From positions 124,001-188,000 of the forward strand of contig JBQTIY010000002.1 in the NCBI GenBank assembly GCA_052387675.1: 64,000 nt of DNA, in the 5' to 3' direction. Position 1 is the stretch's first letter, and every line of letters begins with the position of its first letter. The notes beneath the pieces were generated by a model. It was not told where the DNA came from, made no database searches, and worked only from the letters and a program-made list of their open reading frames with translations. Shown here piece after piece: positions 1 to 8,346 of the stretch. The position numbers and the translations under genes are program-made. The stretch comes from JBQTIY01 sp052387675 (lineage in GTDB: Bacteria > Planctomycetota > B15-G4).

Positions 1-3000
1 AACTGGGCCGGCGCCTCACCCGCGCTGCCGACCACCGGCTTCGACACCTACATCACCGGGCTCGCACCGGGTTCCTTCGCCGGTTTCATCTTGGCCGCCA
101 ACAACCTCTACGACATGTTTCAGACGAGCACGGGTCTGGCGCGGCTGTCGCTCATCCTCACGCCTCCGCCCGCCTTTGTCTTCAACGGCTTCACCGGCGG
201 CGACATCAGCAGCGACGGGCTGAACGACGGAGGCTCCGGACTCTTCTCGAACATCGCGGCGCTGCTGCCCGGTCGCGCGGTGCCGCCCAAGGCCGCGACA
301 TTGCCCAACACGATGGGGGCCGCTGCTCCGGCTTCCGGCCGTGGTCCCTCGCCGACCGATGAACATCAGTTCATTCAGATCGTGTTCCCTTATCCGCTCG
401 ACGCCAGCAGCCTGTTCAACTGCGGACAGGGCGTCACCTCCTTCCTGGGTGACAGCCTCCTCGCCGACAATGTCATCATCCAGGCCAATGGCGTGCGCCG
501 TCTGCCGCCGGATGCCGTCAACGTTTTCGGGTTGGTCAACTCGCACGTCTCGGGAGTCGCCGTGATCGGCGGCGTGACCGCCGTGCCGATCGCCGGCTGC
601 CCCGCAGCGCCGATCCTGGCGACCATCGACGCCAATCCCCTCAGTCCGACCTTCGGCCATGTGCCCACAGGCGCTCGCGCCCTCATCGGCCTGCCCAACG
701 TCTTCACTTACATAGCGCATGAGAGTCCGGCCGCGATTCCCGCTTCCCCGGGACCCGCGCCGATCGGCGTCATCGGGCACATCGACTTCATCAGCGGCAA
801 TCTCATCCTGCCCAACCCGACGGCCGGTTTGGGCGGACGCGTCTTCGGAGGCCCGCCGGCTCCTGGCGTGCCGAGTTCCGTCAACGACTTCCTCAGCAAT
901 GGGGACCAGACCGCCGCGGGCATCGGCTTCGTCTCGATCGAGATCAAGCGCCTGCGCAGCAATGGCACCACGATCAACAATCCCTACTTCCACACCTTTC
1001 CTGTGGATCAGGCCCAGGTCGGTGCGGACACGCGCGCCGTCAACGGCAGCTTTAACCGCGGGCCTGCCATTGCGATCAATGCGGCGACACAGATTCCCCG
1101 CATCGATGTCCTTGACCCGACAGCTGATGTCATCGGGGTTTACAACGCTGCGCCGCTGAGCGATGCCGATGCCGCCATGCACAAGGTGTCCACTCGCGCA
1201 CGTTTCCGCGTGGACTTCGACCGCGAAGTCGTGCCGAACTCGGTGGGCTTCTCTCGGCGGCACACAATTCACTCCGTTGCTGCGCAGGGCACCGTGTTCC
1301 CCTTCAACGGCAACACGCGCCCCAATAACAGCCCCTCCGGCCAGTTCGTCGGCAGCGTGACGAGCCCCATCGGTCCAAGCATCTTTTTGGCGGTGACCCA
1401 GCCGGCCGGGATCAACCGCAATCCGGCCAGCCCCTTGTTCAACCTGGTGCAAAAGACCAACTCACCCTTCGCCAAAGTGAATGGGGGCAACTTTGACGAC
1501 GGCACCGCGTTCTCGCTCGCTCAGCAGGTCATGAACGGTCTGAACCCGACCGTGCACAACTCGCTCGCGCAGATCGTGCGCGGAGTCGTGCCTTGCGACA
1601 TTTATCCGCTCAACCAGAACAACCTGCAGTCCTACATCATCGAACCTCTCGTTGAGCTTCCGCCCAATGTGGTTCTCACGCTGGGCGTGTCCACGGCTGG
1701 CCTGGGTACCACCAAGTTGGGCCGCACGGGCGTGGGCAACTTCACGCGCTCGGGTACGGTTTACACGACCTTCCAGGGGCTGAATGCCGTGGCCGTGGGT
1801 GAGGATCCCAGCCAAAAGCAGTTCGCCATCGCCAATGAAACGCTCATCAAGGTGAATGCCGGTCCGATGGACCTGCAGGGCAATCTGTTCTTCGGCGGCA
1901 CGGCCGTCGCGATCGATCGCCTCGTGAACGGCAATCCGGCCGACGACCTAACCATCGGCGGATTCAATGTGGCCCGCACCTTCCGGACGGGTGCTGACAA
2001 CGTCAAGCGCTACATCAACGCGCCGGTCTCGCCGCAGGCGCTCTATCTTGGATTCTCCACCGGTGGCCTCGGCGTGCTCGATCTCAACGGCACCGGCTAC
2101 AACACGAACGTGCCGGGCGGCAGTCTCCTGAACACAAACAAGGAACGCTACACCCAGGTCTCGCGCTTTCTGCCGGCGCTCACGCACACCGGCGCTCTCG
2201 CTGCCTTCAACTACACGACGAGCGGCGCGGTGGCAAACGGCGGACACTTCGAGGCCTTCGGCCTCCTTGGCCGCTACACCTCGGGCACCGGCCCGCTGGC
2301 CGGCAACATTGAATCGGAGAACGGCATCGGTGCCGCCATCGGCACGGGCTCCATCGGCGGAATCCAGGGCACCAGCCAGCCCGGCATCAACGAAGGTTCC
2401 TCGGGCTACGAGACGCTGGTCTTCTCGGGCATCACCGGTGGCAACCCGGCCACGGCCACGAGCGTCTTCCTCTCGCCCATCCTGCGCGACATGGAGGTTG
2501 GCGACTTCCTCGACACCGTCTTCTTCGACAAGGACAACAGCTTCGCCTCGTTCACCTTCCACCGCAGCTACAACACGCCCACGGGCGGCGGCACGGTGAC
2601 CAACTTGATCTCCGATCCGCCGATCCCGAACCCGCCGCCGCTGCGCTTCCCGGTGGGCCTGCCGCACACCTACCTGCTCTTCGACCAGGCGAATCTGGCT
2701 AAGGCTCCGCGGCCGATCGAGGGCAATGAAGTCTTCCCCGCCGACGGCTTCATGAATCTGGACGACGGCTCGGGAAATGGTGCGCTCGGTTCGGCAGCTA
2801 TCAATGGGCTCATTCAGCTCAACCCGGCCTCAAACCTGAGCAATGGCGGCAGCTTCGACATCCCGCATCTGCCCAAGGCCGGCTTCAACTTCAACTTTGG
2901 ATTTTTGAGCGGCTCGGCGGGCCAGCCCAAGTTCGTGCAGACCGGCCCGATGCCTGAGACGGCCACGTCCGGCACGGTCATCCTCACCACGCTGAACAAC

Positions 3001-4209
3001 GGCGCCCCCGGCACGGCATCCAGCGGCGGACTCAAGCCGCCCGTCTATCAGTCTCGCCAGCAGATCGGCAACTACCTCTTCGCGGCCGATGGCGTGAATC
3101 GCAAGCTCCTGGCGATCAACTCGAACACGATGGACGTGCTGCACTCACTCTCGCTGCCCGATCCCTACGGCCTGGGACTCACCGCCGACTTGCGCAAGCT
3201 CTTCGTCAGCAACGAGGGCGACAACTCGGTCTCGATCGTCGATTCCAATCCGACCAGCCCCTTCTTCATGACAGAGATCAAGCGCACCAAGGTCGGTGGG
3301 GGGCCGCGCGCTGTCACCTGCGGCCCGGACGGCGAAGATGTCTTCGTGCTCAACTACGCCGACAACACCGTCTCGATCATCGAGCAGGTCACGGGCACAG
3401 TGCGCAAAACGCTCCAGCAGAGCGGACTCAACCGCCCCTACGACATGGCTTGCGGCATGCGCGAGGTGGCAGCGCAGGTGGCTTTCCAAAGTGGCACATA
3501 CCACGGATTCATCTCGAACAACGGCGGTCAGGACACGCTCTCGTCGCCTTCGGTCGTGGTCTTCGAGTCGGGCCCGACCGGCCAGGGCGGTCTGGGCTTC
3601 GACAGCATCATTGGCGGAGTGATTACCTCCACCTCGGAGATCCCGAACCTGCAGAAGATCTTGGCGGCACGCGGCATCACCTACGATCCACAGGCCAAGG
3701 CCAGCGACGGCGCGCTGTCGCTGGGAGCCTTCGTGGCGCACAAGACGGCGACCGGCCGCGCGGCGGTCTCGCGTATCAGCTACTACAAGGACCTCTTCCC
3801 CGGCCAGAACCCGGTCGGTTCGATCCTCTCGGTCTTTGGCGGTAAGGAGTTTGAGGTCGTGTCGCAGTACGTGTCGACTTTCCTCGGCGAGGCCTACGAC
3901 GTGGCCCTGCCCGACTACAACCGCACGCGCTTCGAGAACAATGACTTCGCTCAGTTCAACAACCTCTACAACGCGGGCGGCACCACCAAGTCCACGCCCA
4001 TCACGGCCAACGTGCGCAACAGCAAGTTCCCCCTGGCCGACGTGCCGCTGGCCCCCGGCGTCTTCAACCATCCGCGCTGGGAGCCCGACCGTCTTTACTT
4101 GTCGGTCAGCGGCAAGATCATCGAGGTCTTCGACCTCAACGGCGCGCATCTCAAGACGATCACGACCCCCAAGGACGTGAGTGTCCTCACCACGTACTTC
4201 AGCCAGTAA
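1..4209 (+). CDS. Very large secreted protein with C-terminal YVTN beta-propeller, 5'-truncated
   Basis: The frame is open from the first base, so the true start lies upstream; 1402 residues are visible. The composition (Gly, Asn, Thr, Pro, few Cys) is that of a secreted or cell-surface beta-rich protein. A segment near residues 370-400 resembles bacterial Ig-like (SbsA/Big_5) repeats. Residues about 1020-1160 contain YncE/YVTN-type propeller blades, with phrases such as LFVSNEGDNSVSIVD and VFVLNYADNTVSIIE. No catalytic motif was found and no anchor can be judged without the N-terminus. Such giant propeller proteins are common in Planctomycetota. Function is unknown; adhesion or surface binding is only a guess. 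Confidence 0.85.
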   Translation, partial: NWAGASPALPTTGFDTYITGLAPGSFAGFILAANNLYDMFQTSTGLARLSLILTPPPAFVFNGFTGGDISSDGLNDGGSGLFSNIAALLPGRAVPPKAATLPNTMGAAAPASGRGPSPTDEHQFIQIVFPYPLDASSLFNCGQGVTSFLGDSLLADNVIIQANGVRRLPPDAVNVFGLVNSHVSGVAVIGGVTAVPIAGCPAAPILATIDANPLSPTFGHVPTGARALIGLPNVFTYIAHESPAAIPASPGPAPIGVIGHIDFISGNLILPNPTAGLGGRVFGGPPAPGVPSSVNDFLSNGDQTAAGIGFVSIEIKRLRSNGTTINNPYFHTFPVDQAQVGADTRAVNGSFNRGPAIAINAATQIPRIDVLDPTADVIGVYNAAPLSDADAAMHKVSTRARFRVDFDREVVPNSVGFSRRHTIHSVAAQGTVFPFNGNTRPNNSPSGQFVGSVTSPIGPSIFLAVTQPAGINRNPASPLFNLVQKTNSPFAKVNGGNFDDGTAFSLAQQVMNGLNPTVHNSLAQIVRGVVPCDIYPLNQNNLQSYIIEPLVELPPNVVLTLGVSTAGLGTTKLGRTGVGNFTRSGTVYTTFQGLNAVAVGEDPSQKQFAIANETLIKVNAGPMDLQGNLFFGGTAVAIDRLVNGNPADDLTIGGFNVARTFRTGADNVKRYINAPVSPQALYLGFSTGGLGVLDLNGTGYNTNVPGGSLLNTNKERYTQVSRFLPALTHTGALAAFNYTTSGAVANGGHFEAFGLLGRYTSGTGPLAGNIESENGIGAAIGTGSIGGIQGTSQPGINEGSSGYETLVFSGITGGNPATATSVFLSPILRDMEVGDFLDTVFFDKDNSFASFTFHRSYNTPTGGGTVTNLISDPPIPNPPPLRFPVGLPHTYLLFDQANLAKAPRPIEGNEVFPADGFMNLDDGSGNGALGSAAINGLIQLNPASNLSNGGSFDIPHLPKAGFNFNFGFLSGSAGQPKFVQTGPMPETATSGTVILTTLNNGAPGTASSGGLKPPVYQSRQQIGNYLFAADGVNRKLLAINSNTMDVLHSLSLPDPYGLGLTADLRKLFVSNEGDNSVSIVDSNPTSPFFMTEIKRTKVGGGPRAVTCGPDGEDVFVLNYADNTVSIIEQVTGTVRKTLQQSGLNRPYDMACGMREVAAQVAFQSGTYHGFISNNGGQDTLSSPSVVVFESGPTGQGGLGFDSIIGGVITSTSEIPNLQKILAARGITYDPQAKASDGALSLGAFVAHKTATGRAAVSRISYYKDLFPGQNPVGSILSVFGGKEFEVVSQYVSTFLGEAYDVALPDYNRTRFENNDFAQFNNLYNAGGTTKSTPITANVRNSKFPLADVPLAPGVFNHPRWEPDRLYLSVSGKIIEVFDLNGAHLKTITTPKDVSVLTTYFSQ

Positions 4210-4225
4210 GGCTGCCGAGGCAGGC

Positions 4226-4978
4226 ATGCCTGCTGCTGCGGACAGCGGACGGGCGCAGAGCGCGGAGGCTCAGGCACGCGGGCGTCAGGTGTGCGGCATG
4301 TTTGCGGCCATCGCTCCGCGCTACGACCTGCTCAACCGACTGCTCTCCCTGGGCCAGGACCAGCGCTGGCGGCGGGTAATGGTGTCCCGCCTGCCGACGA
4401 TCCGCAACGGCGACCGACTCTTGGATGTTTGCACCGGCACGGGCGATGTGGCGCTCGCGCTGCAACGCCGCCACGGGGAACTGGCCAGCGTGCACGGCAG
4501 CGATTTCTGCGAGGCGATGGTCAACAAGGCGCCCGCTAAGAGCCCGGCCGGCAGCCAAGCCCCGCGCTATCTCGTCGCGGATGCCTTGGCGCTCCCTTAT
4601 GCCAGCGGCCAATTCCGGGCGCTCACGGTGGCATTCGGTCTGCGCAACGTGCAGGATCCTGAGCGTGCTCTGCACGAACTGGCTCGGGTGTTGCAGCCGG
4701 AAGGCCGGCTGCTGATTCTTGAGTTTGCCCGGCCCCGCCAGCGTGCCTTCGCTGCGCTGTACCGTTTTTACTTTTTCCAGATTCTCCCGCGCTTGGGAAG
4801 GCTGCTCTCATCAAGCCCCGGCGACGCTTACCGCTATCTGCCCGAGTCCGTGTGGGCCTTCGCCGGTCCCGAGCAACTCGCAGCGGCCTTGCGCGCCGCC
4901 GGACTGCGCGTCCTCGAGCAGAAGCCGCTGCTCTGCGGGGCCGTGATCCTGCACGTGGCCGAGCGTCCCGCCGCCTGA
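4226..4978 (+). CDS. ubiE: Demethylmenaquinone/ubiquinone C-methyltransferase UbiE/MenG
   Basis: This is the SAM-dependent methyltransferase that adds the ring methyl group late in menaquinone (or ubiquinone) synthesis. Of its 250 residues, the N-terminal motif IAPRYDLLNRLLSLG, the SAM loop LLDVCTGTGDVAL, the GSDFCEAM acidic loop, and FGLRNV followed by LILEFARP are all typical of UbiE. The ATG at 4226 is preferred because GAGG lies 5 bases upstream; a GTG at 4181 in the same frame would overlap the preceding gene. It heads a tight cluster with ubiX and a UbiA prenyltransferase, which supports a quinone role. Confidence 0.93.
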   Translation: MPAAADSGRAQSAEAQARGRQVCGMFAAIAPRYDLLNRLLSLGQDQRWRRVMVSRLPTIRNGDRLLDVCTGTGDVALALQRRHGELASVHGSDFCEAMVNKAPAKSPAGSQAPRYLVADALALPYASGQFRALTVAFGLRNVQDPERALHELARVLQPEGRLLILEFARPRQRAFAALYRFYFFQILPRLGRLLSSSPGDAYRYLPESVWAFAGPEQLAAALRAAGLRVLEQKPLLCGAVILHVAERPAA

Positions 4979-5061
4979 AGTCGGACTCGGCGCGCTGGCT
5001 GCCGGAGAGTTGGCGGCCCTTCGGGGAGCAGCTCAGGACCTACGGCAGCGAAAGCCGCGAC

Positions 5062-5739
5062 ATGGGCCTGTCGCTGCTGCTGGTCTTGCCCCTGCTCTTG
5101 GCCTACGAGGTCACGACGGCCGTGCTCCAGCCGCCGGTGCGCAATGGCGCCGAGCAGATCGTGGCGAACTTTCTGCGTCAGCTCAGTCCCGATTTGCTCA
5201 CGGCGCTGCGCCACGGCGTGGTGCTGCTGCTGATGATCCTGGCGCTCGTGCTGCTGACCAAGCGGCCGCCACGCGTGGCCCGGGCGCATTGGATCTTGGG
5301 CGAGGCGCTGCTCGGAGCTCTGCTGCTGGGACCGCTCCTGGGCACGCTGCTCGGCAGCCTGGGGCTCTCCGCGCCAGGCGAGCCGCTGCCCAGCCAAGCG
5401 CCCGTCTGGCTGCCCTTTCTGCTGAGTGTCGGAGCCGGACTCTGGGAGGAGCTCGTCTTCCGGCTGGCGCTCATGGGAGGGCTCCTGCTCCTGCTCGTCC
5501 AAGTCTTTCGTGTGCCGCGCCGCACGGCGCTGCTCTTCGCAGTGCTCGTCTCGGCCTTGCTGTTTGCGCTGTATCACCATGTTGGCAGCGCCGGCGAACC
5601 TCTCGCTCCCGGCCGATTCGTGTTCCGTGCTGCCGCCGGTACAATCCTTGGCCTCCTCTTTGCCGCGCGAGGTCTGGCGGTCGTGGTCTACATGCACGTG
5701 TTCTACGACCTGCTCTGCGACCTGCGGACACTGGCTTAG
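5062..5739 (+). CDS. CPBP-family intramembrane metalloprotease-like protein
   Basis: This hydrophobic protein (225 residues from the ATG) carries the CPBP/Abi (Rce1-like) motifs: LWEELVFRLALMG (the EExxxR-type motif), a histidine-bearing YHHVG segment and MHVFYDLL in the last helix. The family includes prenyl-protein-type proteases and bacteriocin-immunity proteins; the substrate here is unknown. The start is uncertain. Homologues usually have about 30 residues before the first helix, and the frame stays open upstream to a CTG at 4975 that overlaps the ubiE stop as CTGA. No ATG, GTG or TTG lies between 4975 and 5062. Confidence 0.8.
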   Translation: MGLSLLLVLPLLLAYEVTTAVLQPPVRNGAEQIVANFLRQLSPDLLTALRHGVVLLLMILALVLLTKRPPRVARAHWILGEALLGALLLGPLLGTLLGSLGLSAPGEPLPSQAPVWLPFLLSVGAGLWEELVFRLALMGGLLLLLVQVFRVPRRTALLFAVLVSALLFALYHHVGSAGEPLAPGRFVFRAAAGTILGLLFAARGLAVVVYMHVFYDLLCDLRTLA

Positions 5740-5744
5740 ACCCG

Positions 5745-6332
5745 GTGGCACGCGTGCTCGTCGCGGTGACTGGCGCTTCGGGTGCCGTCTACGGCTTGGA
5801 ACTCATTCGCCGGCTGCAGAGTCAGCAGGTCCCGACCTGGCTCATTGTGTCCGAGGCGGCCCGGCGAGTCCTGGCCGTTGAAGAGGGCCTCACGGCCGCG
5901 CCCGTCGCCTGGTTTCCCGACTCGAGCGTGCGCTGCTTCGAGAACACCGACCTGGCCGCGCTGCCCGCCAGCGGCAGCAGTGCGCCCGATGCCATGATCA
6001 TCGCGCCCTGTTCGATGGGGACGGCCGGGCGCATCCTGGCCGGCGTCTCAAGTTCACTCATCGAGCGAACGGCCGACGTCATGCTCAAGGAGCGACGCCC
6101 GCTCGTGCTGGTGCCGCGCGAGACACCGCTCTCCACGCTGCATCTCCGCAATCTGCTGGCCCTTTCGGAACTGGGGGCCCGCATCGTGCCCGCCATGCCG
6201 GCCTTTTACTTCCAGCCCAAGACCTGCCTGGAACTCGTCGAGTTCGTGGTGGACCGCGCCCTGCAGGCGGCCGGCCTGCCACTGCCGCTGCGTCATCCTT
6301 GGCGCGGTGTCGACGGCCGGGATGCGCCGTGA
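5745..6332 (+). CDS. ubiX: Flavin prenyltransferase UbiX
   Basis: UbiX attaches a dimethylallyl group to FMN to make the prenyl-FMN cofactor used by UbiD-type decarboxylases. The protein has 195 residues, the usual family length. It shows the N-terminal LVAVTGASGAVYG flavin-binding loop, IIAPCSMGTAGRIL, and the late PRETPLSTLHLRNLL and MPAFYFQP motifs. The start is the GTG at 5745, 5 bases after the previous stop. No ubiD partner is present in the window. Its place between ubiE and a UbiA prenyltransferase suggests menaquinone synthesis, perhaps by the futalosine route, in which UbiX/UbiD/UbiA homologues (MqnP set) occur. Confidence 0.95.
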   Translation: MARVLVAVTGASGAVYGLELIRRLQSQQVPTWLIVSEAARRVLAVEEGLTAAPVAWFPDSSVRCFENTDLAALPASGSSAPDAMIIAPCSMGTAGRILAGVSSSLIERTADVMLKERRPLVLVPRETPLSTLHLRNLLALSELGARIVPAMPAFYFQPKTCLELVEFVVDRALQAAGLPLPLRHPWRGVDGRDAP

Positions 6333-7201
6333 CCCAGCGCCCAGCCGTCCTCGAGATTGCCGGCGACATCAAGCTCGCCCACACGGTCTTCGCGCTGCCC
6401 TTCGCGCTGCTGGGCCTATTGCTTGGCACGCGTGGCACCTGGCCGGAGCCGCGTCTGCTGCTGCTGGTCCTGGCCGCCATGGTCTTGGCGCGCTCGGCCG
6501 CCATGGGCTTCAATCGGTATGCCGACCGTCGCCTCGATGCCAGCAATCCGCGCACCGCGGGACGGGCGCTGCCCGCCGGACGCGTCTCGGCCTCTGCCAT
6601 GCTGGGCTTCACGGCGCTCTGTGGTGCCGGCTTCATGGCCCTGGCCTACTTGATCAACCCGCTTTGCTTCTGGCTCTCGCCGCTCGTGCTCTTGCTCTTT
6701 GCGCTCTACTCGTTGAGCAAGCGCTACACCGCGCTGGCCCATGGTTTCCTGGGCCTGTCGCTGGCGTTAGCGCCGCTGGCGGCTTGGCTGGCCGCGCGTG
6801 GCGCGCTCGACGCGGACCTGCCGGCGGTGCTCTGGCTGGCGGCCGCCGTGCTCTGCTGGGTGGCAGGCTTCGACATTCTCTATTCCTGCCAGGACGTGGC
6901 CCACGACCAGCGCGAGGGTCTGCACTCGGTGCCCGCGCAGCTCGGCATCGGAGCGGCTCTGCTCGTGGCGCGCACACTGCACGTGCTCATGATCGCCGCG
7001 CTGGCGCTGGCCCTTTGGGCGGCCGAGCTCGGGCCGCTGAGCTGGGCCGGCGTCGGTCTCGTGGCGCTGCTGCTCGTCATCGAGCACAGGCTCGTCTCAG
7101 CGCACGACCTCTCGCGTGTGAATGCCGCCTTCTTCACGGCCAACGGCGTCGTCAGCCTCGTCTTTGCACTCTTCGTCGGCACGGACCTGCTGTGGCGGTG
7201 A
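6329..7201 (+). CDS. ubiA: UbiA-family aromatic prenyltransferase (MqnP/UbiA type)
   Basis: This integral-membrane prenyltransferase of 290 residues transfers a polyprenyl chain to an aromatic ring. The two Asp-rich Mg/diphosphate motifs are intact: NRYADRRLDASNPRT (NxxxDxxxD) and YSCQDVAHDQREGLHSVP. About eight hydrophobic helices follow the family pattern. The GTG start at 6329 shares GTGA with the ubiX stop, which implies translational coupling. Context with ubiX and ubiE suggests it prenylates a naphthoate (MqnP) or 4-hydroxybenzoate substrate; the two cannot be told apart from sequence alone. Confidence 0.92.
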   Translation: MTQRPAVLEIAGDIKLAHTVFALPFALLGLLLGTRGTWPEPRLLLLVLAAMVLARSAAMGFNRYADRRLDASNPRTAGRALPAGRVSASAMLGFTALCGAGFMALAYLINPLCFWLSPLVLLLFALYSLSKRYTALAHGFLGLSLALAPLAAWLAARGALDADLPAVLWLAAAVLCWVAGFDILYSCQDVAHDQREGLHSVPAQLGIGAALLVARTLHVLMIAALALALWAAELGPLSWAGVGLVALLLVIEHRLVSAHDLSRVNAAFFTANGVVSLVFALFVGTDLLWR

Positions 7202-8346
7202 GCCGCGCCAAAGCCGCCGGCTTCTTCGAGATCCGTGCGGCGGCGCTGCAGCGCCTGCGCGAGCAGCCCCTGCCTGCCTGCCTCGTGCTGGCCGGTGACG
7301 ACCCTTGGGTCAAGGAGCGCCTCATCACGGCGGCCAGCGAGCGCGCCCGAGGGGAGCTTGAGACCTTCGCCCTGCAGGCGGGCGAATCTGAAAGCGCCGG
7401 CCTGACGCGCCTCATCGGCCTTTGGCAGACCCGCACACTCTTCCAGTCCGCGCTGCTCATCATTGTGCGCGGCGCCGACGGGCTCGTGGCACGCGGCCGG
7501 CTGACCCGCCTGGAAGGCCCGCTGGAGCTGGGCGAGTCGCCGCACCACCTGCTGCTCTGCCTGGAAAGCCTCGACGGCCGCACGAAGTTCGCTAAGCGGC
7601 TGCAGGCGGAGGGCGGACTCGTGTCGTTGCCGCCGTTGCGCGACGGACCGCCGCCCTGGCATCGCGGTGGTGAGTTCCTCGAATCCGATCTCAACCGTTG
7701 GGTCTGCGACGAGGCCGAGCACCTGGGACTGCGTCTCGACCTGCGCGCGGCCGACGCGCTCACGCGCCGCGTCGGCAATGAGCCCGCGGCGCTGAGCCGC
7801 AAAGTGGAACAGCTCGGAGTGCTCGTCGGTACCGACCGTGCCATCACGGTGCGCGACATCGAGCGGCATGTGCGCTTCACGAGCGCGCGGCTGCTGCATC
7901 TCTTCGAGGATGCCCTGCGCCAGCACGAGCGCGCCAAGGCGCTCACCCTGCTGGATCGCATGCTCGCCGAGGGCGTCTATGACACGTCGGGCCGGCTCGT
8001 GCTGGGGGTCGAGGCGGCCGACACGGTCTTGCGCGGCTTGGTGGGCAATCTGGCACGGCTGCTCCAGGCGCACGGCGCTCTCGATGAAGGCCTGCGCTCG
8101 GCACTGGACCGCAAACCCTGGGAGCGCAGCGAACCGGAGAATGCCGCCCTCAGTGCAGCCCTGGGCGCCGGCGGCCGGCGCGTTTTCCTAGAGCGCGACC
8201 TGCGGGCGCTGCCCGAACCGGTGGCCGCCGAACGCTTCCGCCTGGCCCTCGCAGGGCTGCGCGCCCTGCGCGACGGCCGCGGCCTTTCATTGCACGCACT
8301 CTGTGCCCGCCTGCTGCGGGTCGGTGCTCCGGCGCAGCGCTCGTGA
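7198..8346 (+). CDS. holA: DNA polymerase III delta subunit
   Basis: HolA is the clamp-loader subunit that opens the beta sliding clamp. The 382-residue protein matches the family in length and layout: a degenerate AAA-type N-terminal domain (LAGDDPWVKERLI, then LLIIVRGADGLV), a middle segment beginning ESDLNRWVCDEAEHLGL and a helical collar domain. No Walker A motif is present, as expected for delta. The GTG at 7198 overlaps the ubiA stop as GTGA; a second in-frame GTG lies at 7192. Its coupling to quinone genes is probably organisational rather than functional. Confidence 0.85.
   Translation: MSRAKAAGFFEIRAAALQRLREQPLPACLVLAGDDPWVKERLITAASERARGELETFALQAGESESAGLTRLIGLWQTRTLFQSALLIIVRGADGLVARGRLTRLEGPLELGESPHHLLLCLESLDGRTKFAKRLQAEGGLVSLPPLRDGPPPWHRGGEFLESDLNRWVCDEAEHLGLRLDLRAADALTRRVGNEPAALSRKVEQLGVLVGTDRAITVRDIERHVRFTSARLLHLFEDALRQHERAKALTLLDRMLAEGVYDTSGRLVLGVEAADTVLRGLVGNLARLLQAHGALDEGLRSALDRKPWERSEPENAALSAALGAGGRRVFLERDLRALPEPVAAERFRLALAGLRALRDGRGLSLHALCARLLRVGAPAQRS

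Noticed and set aside
16..1452. Long minus-strand ORF (478 residues) opposite the propeller protein
   Set aside because: Low-complexity Arg/Gly/Ala/Asp composition, no motif, and lies entirely inside a better gene on the other strand; typical antisense shadow in high-GC DNA.
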